Numbered from the stretch's first letter, positions 1-5,620 are shown. The stretch: 10,772 bases of DNA from Phycisphaerales bacterium (GCA_011053245.1 DRGS01000030.1:1-10772), one strand, 5' to 3'. Translations and numbers: made by a program. Notes: generated from the letters alone by a model not told the origin.

Positions 1-404
1 GAATACCCTGAACGGTTACGCCCGCCTAAAGCAGGCGGATATGAGAAAGAGGCTGAGATGAATCTTAGAGGAAAAAAAGGTTTTACATTGATCTCTTGCT
101 CAGCGGTAAAACCGGATAGGCTGTAAGCCGGATCGGAATCCGGATTGAACACCACCCAGTCAAAGTTATTGTTGGGGGGGTCATAGTTAAAAGTCCTAGG
201 CGTACACAGATTGCCATCATTGTCCTGTGAATAAACGGTCCATGCAAGCAAAATCTGTTTTTCGCGAGCAGCGCATACCACCGCACCCGCCAGTTCTGTA
301 GCGATCCCCAGAGCCGGCATCAAAATACTCAGCAGCAACGCGATGATCGCGATTACAACCAGCAATTCGATCAATGTAAAACCTTTTTTTCCTCTAAGAT
401 TCAT
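1..404 (-). CDS. Type IV pilin-like / type II secretion pseudopilin, N-terminal part (3' end chimeric)
   Basis: The ATG is at 402-404, preceded by a moderate Shine-Dalgarno (AGAGG). The product begins MNLRGKKGFTLIELLVVIA: a short basic leader, the prepilin peptidase site between Gly8 and Phe9, Glu13 (position 5 of the mature protein), then a hydrophobic helix to about residue 32. It continues with AREKQILLAWTVYSQDNDG, a pattern I associate with the many pseudopilin-like proteins of Planctomycetota (from memory). The frame stays open to base 1, but only about the first 103 codons (94-404) are native; the rest is antisense of the gene's own start. The true C-terminus is missing. The role is inferred: a minor pilin or surface protein made as a prepilin, inserted in the inner membrane and processed by a PilD-type peptidase. 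Confidence 0.8.
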   Translation of the reverse strand, partial: MNLRGKKGFTLIELLVVIAIIALLLSILMPALGIATELAGAVVCAAREKQILLAWTVYSQDNDGNLCTPRTFNYDPPNNNFDWVVFNPDSDPAYSLSGFTAEQEINVKPFFPLRFISASFSYPPALGGRNRSGY

Positions 405-423
405 CTCAGCCTCTTTCTCATAT

Positions 424-440
424 CCGCCTGCTTTAGGCGG
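424..440 (-). promoter_or_regulatory. Hairpin in the leader of the prepilin gene
   Basis: CCGCCT (424-429) and AGGCGG (435-440) form a perfect 6-bp stem around a 5-base loop, about 20 bases upstream of the prepilin ATG on the minus strand. It lacks a T-run, so it is not a normal terminator. It may be a small dispersed palindrome or a leader structure. Its other copy (28-12 region of the left arm) is only the chimeric duplicate. Confidence 0.4.
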
Positions 441-592
441 GCGTAACCGTTCAGGGTATTCTTAAATTTTGGCTAACACATCCAAGATCAAATACCCGTC
501 TCTTAAATTCTCTAATCACTTTATAACATTCAAGGCTGTAATACAAGGTGAGAATGATTTTTTTCAGGAGAATTAAAGGGGTCAGGGGGGTG

Positions 593-621
593 TTGAAAAA
601 GCCCCTCTAACCCTGTATAAT
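593..621 (+). promoter_or_regulatory. Sigma70-type promoter of the IS remnant
   Basis: TTGAAA at 593-598 and a perfect TATAAT at 616-621 are separated by 17 bases, giving a predicted start near 628, about 37 bases before the transposase-fragment ATG. The sequence just upstream (GGGGTCAGGGGGG followed by the -35 and AAGCCCC, about 579-605) looks like the outer end of the insertion element, so the promoter probably came with it. It points toward the sigma factor gene at 960 and could now feed it, since I see no terminator between them. Confidence 0.65.
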
Positions 622-664
622 ACTACCATCAAAGTTAATCGTTTTCAAGGATGGAGACACGATT

Positions 665-886
665 ATGATAGGTACTCAAAAACGTTGGCAGGAAGACTTG
701 TTTATTGCAGGTCCGCTGTCGTCACTCATTCCGGAAGATCATATTCTCAAGCAAGTCGACAAGGTTCTCGACCTTTCGTGGCTTCGCAAAGAGGTCGCTG
801 ATCTTTACTGCTCCAATAACGGTATGTGTCAGACTCTCCAATTAAAACTGTTCAAAGAATGGGGTATTGACACAACTAATAAATAA
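665..886 (+). pseudogene. Truncated IS1182-like transposase, N-terminal stub
   Basis: The first ~53 codons (MIGTQKRWQEDLFIAGPLSS through ...VADLYCSNNG) match my memory of the conserved N-terminus of IS1182-family DDE transposases (DUF772-type): RWQEDLF, then SLIPEDHIL, then a helix with LDLSWLRKEV. In intact proteins a GRPSIDPE-type segment follows and the protein runs to 400-500 residues. Here the similarity stops at about base 823 and 20 unrelated codons lead to TAA at 884-886. All DDE catalytic residues are missing, so it cannot be an active transposase. GGAG lies upstream of the ATG at workable spacing, so a 73-residue peptide could still be made. No matching right end of the element was recognised. 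Confidence 0.75.
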
Positions 887-895
887 AAAGAAAAT

Positions 896-924
896 TTGAA
901 CTTTGTGGGATTCCTATCTATCTT
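896..924 (+). promoter_or_regulatory. Possible promoter of the sigma factor gene
   Basis: TTGAAC (896-901) and TATCTT (919-924) are separated by 17 bases, ending 35 bases before the TTG start at 960. TATCT-T-AGATA (919-929) is an 11-bp inverted repeat overlapping the -10. ECF sigma genes are often autoregulated from a GGAAC-type -35, but no clear GGAAC box is seen here. The match is weak. Confidence 0.3.
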
Positions 925-947
925 AGATAATAGAAATGATTTATATG

Positions 948-954
948 AAAGGAG
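948..954 (+). promoter_or_regulatory. Ribosome binding site that sets a TTG start for the sigma factor
   Basis: AAAGGAG at 948-954 is followed by 5 bases and then TTG at 960-962, in frame with the sigma factor. The upstream in-frame ATGs at 936 and 945 lie before or inside this site and have no purine-rich site of their own, and the ATG at 981 is too far away. Confidence 0.75.
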
Positions 955-959
955 TTTCT

Positions 960-1517
960 TTGATTTCAAACGAAAAACTAATGAAGAGTGAATATTTGGT
1001 TATTCGGTGTAAAAATGGCGTTCCAACGGCTATGACTGAACTTATTGAGGTATGGATAGATCCACTTTATTTCTATGTTCGGCGATTTAATTTAAGCGAA
1101 GATGAATCTTTGGATGTAATTCAGGATGCGTGGCTTCGAGTTCTCCAAAAATTCAGACAACTACGAAAACCCGCAGCTTTTCCTGCTTGGCTTTTCAAAA
1201 TTACACGCAACATAGTTATTAGTCATATTCAAAAAAACTCGAAATTCGAGACTGTGTGCTCAGATGAAAACCTAAACGATATCCCACAGCAGGATGACGC
1301 TATAAACTTAAGTGGGTTTTCAAGCCAGGAGATTTTCGAATCGCTGGACAAGCTTAGGGTAATTCATCGTGAGTGTCTCGTGTTGCATTTTATTGAGGGA
1401 TTCTCGCTGAATGAAATCGGTATTATTCTGGGAATTCCAGTTGGAACTGTAAAATCAAGGCTATATTATGCTAAAAAATCTCTTAAATGTTTATTGAAAG
1501 TGGAGGTAAAATCATGA
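960..1517 (+). CDS. ECF-type RNA polymerase sigma factor (sigma70 family)
   Basis: This is a 185-residue sigma factor with regions 2 and 4 only, the normal size for the group. Region 2 spans about residues 25-92 and includes the core-binding and -10 recognition segment DVIQDAWLRVLQKF (52-65) and PAWLFKITRNIVISHI. A variable acidic linker (95-125) follows. Region 4 (about 124-178) carries the helix-turn-helix GFSLNEIGIILGIPVGTVKS, with the typical SRLYYAKKSL end. The TTG start is chosen because a strong AAAGGAG sits 5 bases upstream. The stop overlaps the next gene's ATG as ATGA (1514-1517), so the two are probably translationally coupled. The partner gene encodes a membrane protein, which suggests a signal at the cytoplasmic membrane. 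Target promoters and the ECF subgroup cannot be named from sequence alone. The IS stub just upstream may mark a rearrangement border. Confidence 0.9.
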   Translation: MISNEKLMKSEYLVIRCKNGVPTAMTELIEVWIDPLYFYVRRFNLSEDESLDVIQDAWLRVLQKFRQLRKPAAFPAWLFKITRNIVISHIQKNSKFETVCSDENLNDIPQQDDAINLSGFSSQEIFESLDKLRVIHRECLVLHFIEGFSLNEIGIILGIPVGTVKSRLYYAKKSLKCLLKVEVKS

Positions 1518-2083
1518 AAGAAAAAGGAAATATAAATGACGTCTTTAATTTTGATGCTTGCCCATCAACTCTAAAGGATTCTCTTAAGACGCGTATTGAG
1601 GAAACGATTTTTAGACGCATTAAGTTTTGGGAACGATTGCTTCTCATTGTGGTTATAATTCTGTGCTTCGGCGGTGGACTTTTTTGTGCTGTATGCCCAT
1701 TTGTAGACAGCAACCTGACATCAATGCAGCGTTTTTATCTGTTTAGCGTAGTGCCATTAGCCGCTGTAGGTGTTCTTTGGTGTGCCTCGACATTGAAACG
1801 GGGTACATTTGACATCATTAAAGATGATATTCGTATTCCGACTGCTGTTTGGACATTCTTGACAGTGATCTTGGTTGTAGAGATTCTTACAGGCCAAACT
1901 GAAAATACTATTATCAAGACCGTTGCTGCTTTTGTGGCGATTGGCTTCCCGATGACATGGGATCGTATGAAAGCTTCAGCGTTGCGCACACAGGAAACTA
2001 TATTGCGAATTGCTCTGTATAAGTCAGATTTATCTAATGATAAGTCAGATTTACCTAATGAATTCTCACAGGACGCTAAATAA
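1514..2083 (+). CDS. Four-helix membrane protein coupled to the sigma factor, possible anti-sigma
   Basis: The protein has 189 residues and starts at the ATG overlapping the sigma stop, with GGAGG at 1502-1506. A charged cytoplasmic N-terminus (1-40, with KDSLKTRIEETIFRRIKFWER) precedes two hydrophobic segments (about 41-63 and 73-94), a loop, two more (about 108-127 and 132-149), and a charged C-terminal helix (150-171). The layout resembles small membrane proteins encoded after ECF sigma genes in Planctomycetota (DUF6768-like, from memory and not verified). I see no zinc-binding HxxxCxxC anti-sigma motif. Position and coupling argue for a regulator of the sigma factor, but this is inference. 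The C-terminus carries a 7-residue duplication (KSDLSND then KSDLPNE). I do not recognise a specific family with confidence. Confidence 0.75.
   Translation: MKEKGNINDVFNFDACPSTLKDSLKTRIEETIFRRIKFWERLLLIVVIILCFGGGLFCAVCPFVDSNLTSMQRFYLFSVVPLAAVGVLWCASTLKRGTFDIIKDDIRIPTAVWTFLTVILVVEILTGQTENTIIKTVAAFVAIGFPMTWDRMKASALRTQETILRIALYKSDLSNDKSDLPNEFSQDAK
2020..2061 (+). repeat. 21-bp tandem duplication in the membrane protein's C-terminus
   Basis: Bases 2020-2040 and 2041-2061 are two adjacent 21-bp copies differing at one base (T versus C in TTTAT/TTTAC). The duplication is in frame and adds seven hydrophilic residues. Near identity suggests a recent slippage or duplication. Confidence 0.9.
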
Positions 2084-2167
2084 CGATGGGATTGCCAGAG
2101 ATTTATAGAACTGCCTTGAGGCTCTGATATATTCCAGTTATCCCTTGTCGCAAGTCACACTTATAAT

Positions 2168-2338
2168 CTATTTAACCGGGGGCCTTCCAGGTGCATGCCA
2201 GATAAACATTTTTTCATTAACGTCTAATCGATACTCAGAGGGATTCTGTTGCAATTCTTCTGTCAATTCCTACAACAATGCCAAATGAGTATAATAAATT
2301 GCCATAAGCGAGTCGGATATATCTTTGATTGCCTGCGG
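2168..2338 (-). pseudogene. Relic of an unknown coding sequence, C-terminal end with internal stop
   Basis: Read on the minus strand from 2338, 22 codons (PQAIKDISDSLMAIYYTHLA plus two Leu) run into TAG at 2270-2272; the same frame continues for 33 codons (ELTEELQQNPSEYRLDVNEK, then MFIWHAPGRPPVK) to TAG at 2168-2170. The composition looks coding, and one frame is kept across the internal stop. The upstream part is cut by the AATAGGGGA repeat at 2341. No family recognised. It is convergent with the sigma/membrane unit. Confidence 0.35.
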
Positions 2339-2340
2339 GA

Positions 2341-2384
2341 AATAGGGGACGGAAATAGGGGAAATAGGGGACAGTCACCTATTT
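2341..2384. repeat. AATAGGGGA triple repeat ending in a palindrome
   Basis: AATAGGGGA occurs at 2341-2349, 2354-2362 and 2363-2371. The last copy is half of a palindrome, AAATAGG (2362-2368), a 9-base loop, CCTATTT (2378-2384). I recall GGGGACAGTCACCTATTT-type sequences as dispersed repeats in several phyla, often near REP-associated Y1 transposase genes; no such gene is in this window. The repeat sits between two coding relics, consistent with insertion. Confidence 0.6.
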
Positions 2385-2385
2385 T

Positions 2386-2556
2386 CTAACCAAAACTATC
2401 TATCTTCTCCTTGCAAAGTTTCTCCGTAACTTCATGCAACCGTTTAACGCCGTGAGCCAACTGTTCCAACTGCTCTTTCGTTATCTTAAAGTGCATAGCC
2501 TCTGACAACGCCGAACCATTAACCAACCCATTTTCTACATCAAATAACCGATTCTG
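2386..2556 (-). pseudogene. 56-codon coding relic, C-terminal end of an unknown protein
   Basis: The minus-strand frame is open from 2556 (just after TGA at 2557-2559) to TAG at 2386-2388. It encodes a helical, charged tail including ALSEAMHFKITKEQLEQLAH and VKRLHEVTEKLCKEKID. No start codon with a ribosome binding site precedes it; the only internal ATG would give a 36-residue peptide. It looks like the end of a lost gene, its stop directly abutting the AATAGGGGA repeat. The fold (amphipathic helix or coiled coil) is inferred from composition only; no family recognised. Confidence 0.35.
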
Positions 2557-2618
2557 TCAACAAATCCTTTTTTTCTTCGTATTTCCCAAAAAACCAAATT
2601 TAAAACAGAATAGTTCCA

Positions 2619-2766
2619 TTTTAGCGCGGAATTTTGGATTAGTACAAGGCTTAGGCAAGGACCACCCGCCCGGCATACTGCCGGTGTGAGCATAGTCGAG
2701 TTGGTGTACGTTGAGGATTGGACCGCAGCCGTATAACGCAGTAATCATCCAAAATAACCGCTAAAA
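2619..2766. repeat. Foldback element A (about 148 bp)
   Basis: Ends TTTTAGCG (2619-2626) and CGCTAAAA (2759-2766) are exact inverted repeats. A second pairing block, ATTTTGGAT (2631-2639) with ATCCAAAAT (2746-2754), lies inside. Then come the conserved cores ACAAGGCTTAGGCAAGGACC (2644-2663) and CAGCCGTATAACGCAGTA (2726-2743), which flank a loop of about 60 bp. Element B shares the outer ends and both cores but has a different inner stem. No coding capacity. It could be a MITE-like element or encode a structured RNA. Confidence 0.75.
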
Positions 2767-2981
2767 ACATGTGAAAAATCTTCCATTTGCGCTTGCACTA
2801 TCTTGCTATTCGCCAAAAAAATAAAATTTTTTTACTCCTTTCCCAACAACGACTTACCGTTTTCAACCCCCAAAAAAATCACCGATTTTTGCATCAAACG
2901 CGCAAGTTCGTGCAAAGTATAGAGGGGGTATGTTTTTTTGAAACAGATAAAAATGAATACAAAATTACGAAATAAAACACA

Positions 2982-3141
2982 TTTTAGCGAGGAGCTTTTT
3001 TCGGATACAAGGCTTAGGCAAGGACCGCCCGCAGGTTGCAAAAATGGGGACTGGCTTGTTCCGGCCGAAGGACGGGTTGTGCCTGTCCCTTTTTTTGCAA
3101 CAGCCGTACAACGCAGTAGCCGGAAAAAGAAACCGCTAAAA
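2982..3141. repeat. Foldback element B (about 160 bp), second copy of element A
   Basis: Outer ends TTTTAGCG (2982-2989) and CGCTAAAA (3134-3141) match element A. The inner stem differs in sequence, CTTTTTTCGG (2995-3004) against CCGGAAAAAG (3120-3129), yet still largely pairs. The cores ACAAGGCTTAGGCAAGGACC (3007-3026) and CAGCCGTACAACGCAGTA (3101-3118) are nearly identical to A. The central loop differs and holds its own long hairpin (3035-3101). Confidence 0.75.
3035..3101. repeat. Nested 17-bp hairpin inside element B
   Basis: 3035-3051 (GTTGCAAAAATGGGGAC) pairs with 3085-3101 (GTCCCTTTTTTTGCAAC) with two mismatches, around a 33-base loop that contains TCCGGCCGAAGGA. The absence of this block from element A suggests a palindromic unit inserted in the loop or a variable-loop module. 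Confidence 0.7.
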
Positions 3142-3167
3142 TCACCCAGAGGGCAAACTATTATTGT

Positions 3168-3318
3168 GAGGAGTTTTGGTTTCCTGCAAGGCACCGGTTT
3201 GCGTCCAAGTGAAGTAGTACAAGTGGTACGTCGAGCGATGGACGACTGGCTGGCAACGCCGCAGAGGAGCAAAAGGCTTGTCCCAGCATGCTGTAAGCAG
3301 GGGACCATAAAAACCTCC
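3168..3318. repeat. Foldback element C (about 150 bp), related architecture
   Basis: The left arm (3168-3187, with GTTTTGGT and CCTGC) pairs imperfectly with the right arm (3297-3318, GCAGGGGACCATAAAAACC then TCC). Inside lie GCAAGGC (3186-3192) and AACGCCGCAG (3254-3263), reminiscent of the CAAGGC and AACGCAG cores of A and B, and a central imperfect stem CGTCC...GGACG enclosing GTAC...GTAC. It does not carry the TTTTAGCG ends. Membership in the same superfamily is inferred. Confidence 0.5.
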
Positions 3319-3363
3319 TTTTTTCTGGGAGAACCCGCACTTTTGCGAAACCTTTTTTTGAGG

Positions 3364-3741
3364 AACAAAGCCAATTCTGCTACCTCAAAACTGACTATAA
3401 CCTATTGCAGTAGAGGAACTTACAACGATTTACAAACAAAACCCAAAAACGGAGCAAACCCAAACAAACCCAATTTAAAGCCAATTTCAAACACCCTAAA
3501 ACCCTCGCTTTTCCCAGAAAAGCCCTCGTTTTTACTACCCCTTATTTGTAAAAACAAACCCAATTTTACAAATCCAAGAATCACTGCAACCTATTGCAGT
3601 AGAAGTGCTTACGACGATTTACTCCCCGAATTCCAACAAAAAAACAAACCCAATACAAACCCAAACAAAGCCAATTTCCGTCACAGCCGAACTATGACAG
3701 AGAAAAGACAACTTAGCTACCCAAAAAAGCTGATTTTTTCG
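3364..3741 (+). repeat. Degenerate 189-bp tandem repeat with AACAAA[C/G]CCAAT motifs
   Basis: Two 35-bp blocks beginning AACCTATTGCAGTAGA (3399-3433 and 3588-3622) share 30 or 31 of 35 positions and lie 189 bp apart. AACAAA[C/G]CCAAT motifs occur at 3364, 3463, 3553, 3643 and 3664, with spacings 99, 90, 90 and 21; 3364 to 3553 is again 189. All spacings are multiples of three, so one plus frame reads NKPN or NKAN each time and TYCSR in both blocks. The differences between the 35-bp blocks are mostly non-synonymous, which argues against protein constraint. I recall similar NKPN-rich frames in Phycisphaerae assemblies (from memory only). Confidence 0.6.
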
Positions 3742-3763
3742 ACCCATTGGTTAAAACGCATAC

Positions 3764-3809
3764 CTATCCTGCCGATAGATAACATGGACCGGGCGGTCTG
3801 TGTGCGCCC
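3764..3809 (+). promoter_or_regulatory. Two short hairpins in the leader of the kinase gene
   Basis: CTATC-ctgcc-GATAG (3764-3778) and GGGCG-gtctgtgtg-CGCCC (3791-3809) are perfect 5-bp stems 33-78 bases before the kinase ATG. No convincing -35/-10 pair was found here. They may be leader structures or operator halves. Confidence 0.3.
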
Positions 3810-3841
3810 TATTAGTAGAAAAATAAATAGGTTCCGATATT

Positions 3842-5620
3842 ATGGTGAGAATTGCGGATTTAATAGGCTCCCGTCAGCCGGAGGGCAATTGCGACTGCAA
3901 ATTGACAGTCAGCGCCGACGAAACTGCGCGCGACGTACTATTAAAAATGCAGGAGCAGGATTGCGATTTCATCGCCGTCGACGATGCTGGCCAAACCGGC
4001 AAACAGATCATATTGTCAAAGGATGAGGTACTGCAGGGCCTGTTAGCAGAACTTAACGGCACCCAGGACAAACTCAAAGAATTATACACACTCATCGACA
4101 ATTCGCTTGAGGAAAGACTCGATTCTCTCCGCGAAAACGTCGTATCAAACGCCGAAAAAGAAATAAATAAACTAAAACTCGCCGTAGATAACATGAGTGA
4201 AGGCCTGATAATATTGGATCCCGCAGGCGATATTGAAAATGCCAATCCCGCCGCAAAAAAACTGCTCGGACTCGATGACACCGCCGATCTGGAGGCATTA
4301 GCTGCGGCTATCGATGATTTCGGGTTCCGCAGGATGCTCAATAAGGAAAATGAAGACGCAAAGGTCAACCGCGGCGAACTTGTTATTAAGAACACAACCG
4401 GCCGCATCCTGTGTATGCAATGGACCGAAATGGCCGACGAAAGCGATTACTTCACCGGCCAGGGATGTGTCGTAACTATAAGAGATATAACAGAAGAGGT
4501 CGCCGCCGAAAAAACAAAAACCGAGTTCGTTTCCGCTATCTCGCACGAATTGCGAACGCCAATAACCAGCATGCAGAACGCGGTATCGAATATGCTCGCT
4601 GGTGTGACAGGCAAAGTCAGCAAAAAGATGGCCGCATATCTCTATGCGATGAAAGACGACTGCCACCGTTATGCCGATCTGATCAATGATATGCTGGACG
4701 TAGCGAGTATAGAGGCGGGTGACATGACCATACTTCGCAGAGCCGTCAATATTTCGAATCTCATTGACAATAAAGTCAGTAAATTTACTGACAAAGCGAC
4801 CGCTAAAAATATCGACCTGTCCTGCAATGTCGACCACCGCATCCGCTCCATATATGCCGACCCGCAGAGAATAACGCAAATACTCGGTAATCTGATCACC
4901 AATGCAATAAAGTTCACTCCCGAAAGCGGCAAAATTACGGTTACCGTAAACGAAAACGATCAAGGGACCACGGTAGCCGTTGAAGATAACGGAATAGGTA
5001 TTTCGCCGGAGATGCAGCAGGATATTTTCAGCAAATTTAATCAGATCGACAGGCAAGCAGGTGCCGGATATAACGGCAGCGGTTTGGGACTGACAATATG
5101 CAAAGGCATCATCGCCCTGCATGGTGGACGTATATGGGTCGAGAGCGAACCCGGTTCCGGAAGCAAATTCTGTTTTTCCATTCCGGCAACCGATCCGGCC
5201 GTCATCTTGAATAAGTATCTCGATGACCTCCAGCGTCGATACGACAAGACCGGTAATAAACTGGCTCTGATAATTGCAAGGTTTGAGACTGCCGATGTCG
5301 AAAACACACAAGTAGCGGACCTTATCGGGCCTCTGACAGAAGAGTTGTTAACGGCAAGTGATCATTTTATGGGAACAAGCGACGATCTGGCAATTCAGAC
5401 GAAAGATTTTGAGTTAACATTTATCATCGCTAACGCCGAAAAAACGCGGATTCAGGCCGTTCTCAAAAAAATTAATGAAATTGTTAAAAATAGAATAAGG
5501 AATAACTGTGGACAGCCCCTTATTTCGCCGATGTCTGGAGTAGCCCTTTATCCGGGAGATTCCTGTAATGTCAGGGACCTTGAAAAAGTCGCCCGCGGCA
5601 ACATCGAGGCGATGTTTTGA
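3842..5620 (+). CDS. Soluble PAS sensor histidine kinase with degenerate GGDEF-like C-terminal domain
   Basis: This 592-residue protein has no membrane segment. Order: a single CBS-like half (about 20-68, VSADETARDVLLKMQEQDCD ... IAVDDAG), a coiled-coil-like linker (70-112), a PAS domain (113-220, GLIILDPAGDIENANPAA), HisKA with phosphoacceptor His235 in SHELRTP, and HATPase_c with N box NLITNAIKF (Asn354), G1 EDNGIGI (Asp382), F box around 396-399 and G2 GSGLGLTICKG (412-422). All catalytic motifs look intact. The last ~115 residues (473-592) resemble a GGDEF fold: LALIIARFE at the start and SGVALYPGDSCNVRDLEKVA at the end. The signature loop is replaced by TKDFELTFII, so cyclase activity is not expected. 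ATG 3842 follows an in-frame TAG closely; its ribosome binding site is weak. The response regulator begins 52 bp downstream and is its likely partner. Stimulus unknown; a cytoplasmic or nucleotide ligand is inferred. Confidence 0.92.
   Translation: MVRIADLIGSRQPEGNCDCKLTVSADETARDVLLKMQEQDCDFIAVDDAGQTGKQIILSKDEVLQGLLAELNGTQDKLKELYTLIDNSLEERLDSLRENVVSNAEKEINKLKLAVDNMSEGLIILDPAGDIENANPAAKKLLGLDDTADLEALAAAIDDFGFRRMLNKENEDAKVNRGELVIKNTTGRILCMQWTEMADESDYFTGQGCVVTIRDITEEVAAEKTKTEFVSAISHELRTPITSMQNAVSNMLAGVTGKVSKKMAAYLYAMKDDCHRYADLINDMLDVASIEAGDMTILRRAVNISNLIDNKVSKFTDKATAKNIDLSCNVDHRIRSIYADPQRITQILGNLITNAIKFTPESGKITVTVNENDQGTTVAVEDNGIGISPEMQQDIFSKFNQIDRQAGAGYNGSGLGLTICKGIIALHGGRIWVESEPGSGSKFCFSIPATDPAVILNKYLDDLQRRYDKTGNKLALIIARFETADVENTQVADLIGPLTEELLTASDHFMGTSDDLAIQTKDFELTFIIANAEKTRIQAVLKKINEIVKNRIRNNCGQPLISPMSGVALYPGDSCNVRDLEKVARGNIEAMF

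Larger units (their letters stand above)
1..461. repeat. Perfect 93-bp inverted repeat at left end (arms 1-93 and 369-461)
   Basis: Bases 1-93 are the exact reverse complement of 369-461; the match breaks at 94 versus 368, leaving a 275-bp loop. The 369-461 arm is the natural one: on the minus strand it holds the leader, ribosome binding site and first codons of a prepilin gene. The 1-93 arm interrupts the middle of that same gene, so it is the foreign copy. The switch falls around GATCAATG, which may be shared by both sequences. The right end of the window shows the same arrangement. I read this as a foldback chimera at a contig end and not as a biological terminal repeat. Confidence 0.93.
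2084..3841. other. 1.76-kb region with no intact gene, dense in relics and repeats
   Basis: Between the membrane protein and the histidine kinase I find no convincing intact gene. Supported contents, listed separately, are two minus-strand coding relics (2168-2338 and 2386-2556), an AATAGGGGA repeat with palindrome (2341-2384), three foldback elements (2619-2766, 2982-3141, 3168-3318), a degenerate 189-bp repeat (3364-3741) and two small hairpins before the kinase (3764-3809). The AT-rich stretches 2557-2618 and 2767-2981 show only homopolymer runs. A long plus-strand frame (2938-4026) crosses all of this but looks like a by-product of repeat sequence. Confidence 0.75.

Noticed and set aside
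83..286. A 67-codon minus-strand frame at the left end
   Set aside because: It is in a different frame from the prepilin and crosses the chimeric junction.
3399..3622. CRISPR-like repeat pair (35-bp repeats)
   Set aside because: There are only two imperfect copies with a 154-bp gap, no regular spacers and no cas genes.
2938..4026. A 362-codon plus-strand open frame across the repeat region
   Set aside because: It starts at TTG with poor spacing to a ribosome binding site, runs through three foldback elements and the A-rich repeat, and then overlaps the first 185 bases of the well-supported kinase in another frame. Composition (K, N, P, R rich) follows the repeats.
4298..5311. A 337-codon minus-strand frame opposite the histidine kinase
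   Set aside because: It is fully antisense to conserved HisKA/HATPase coding sequence, has no ribosome binding site and no recognisable domain.
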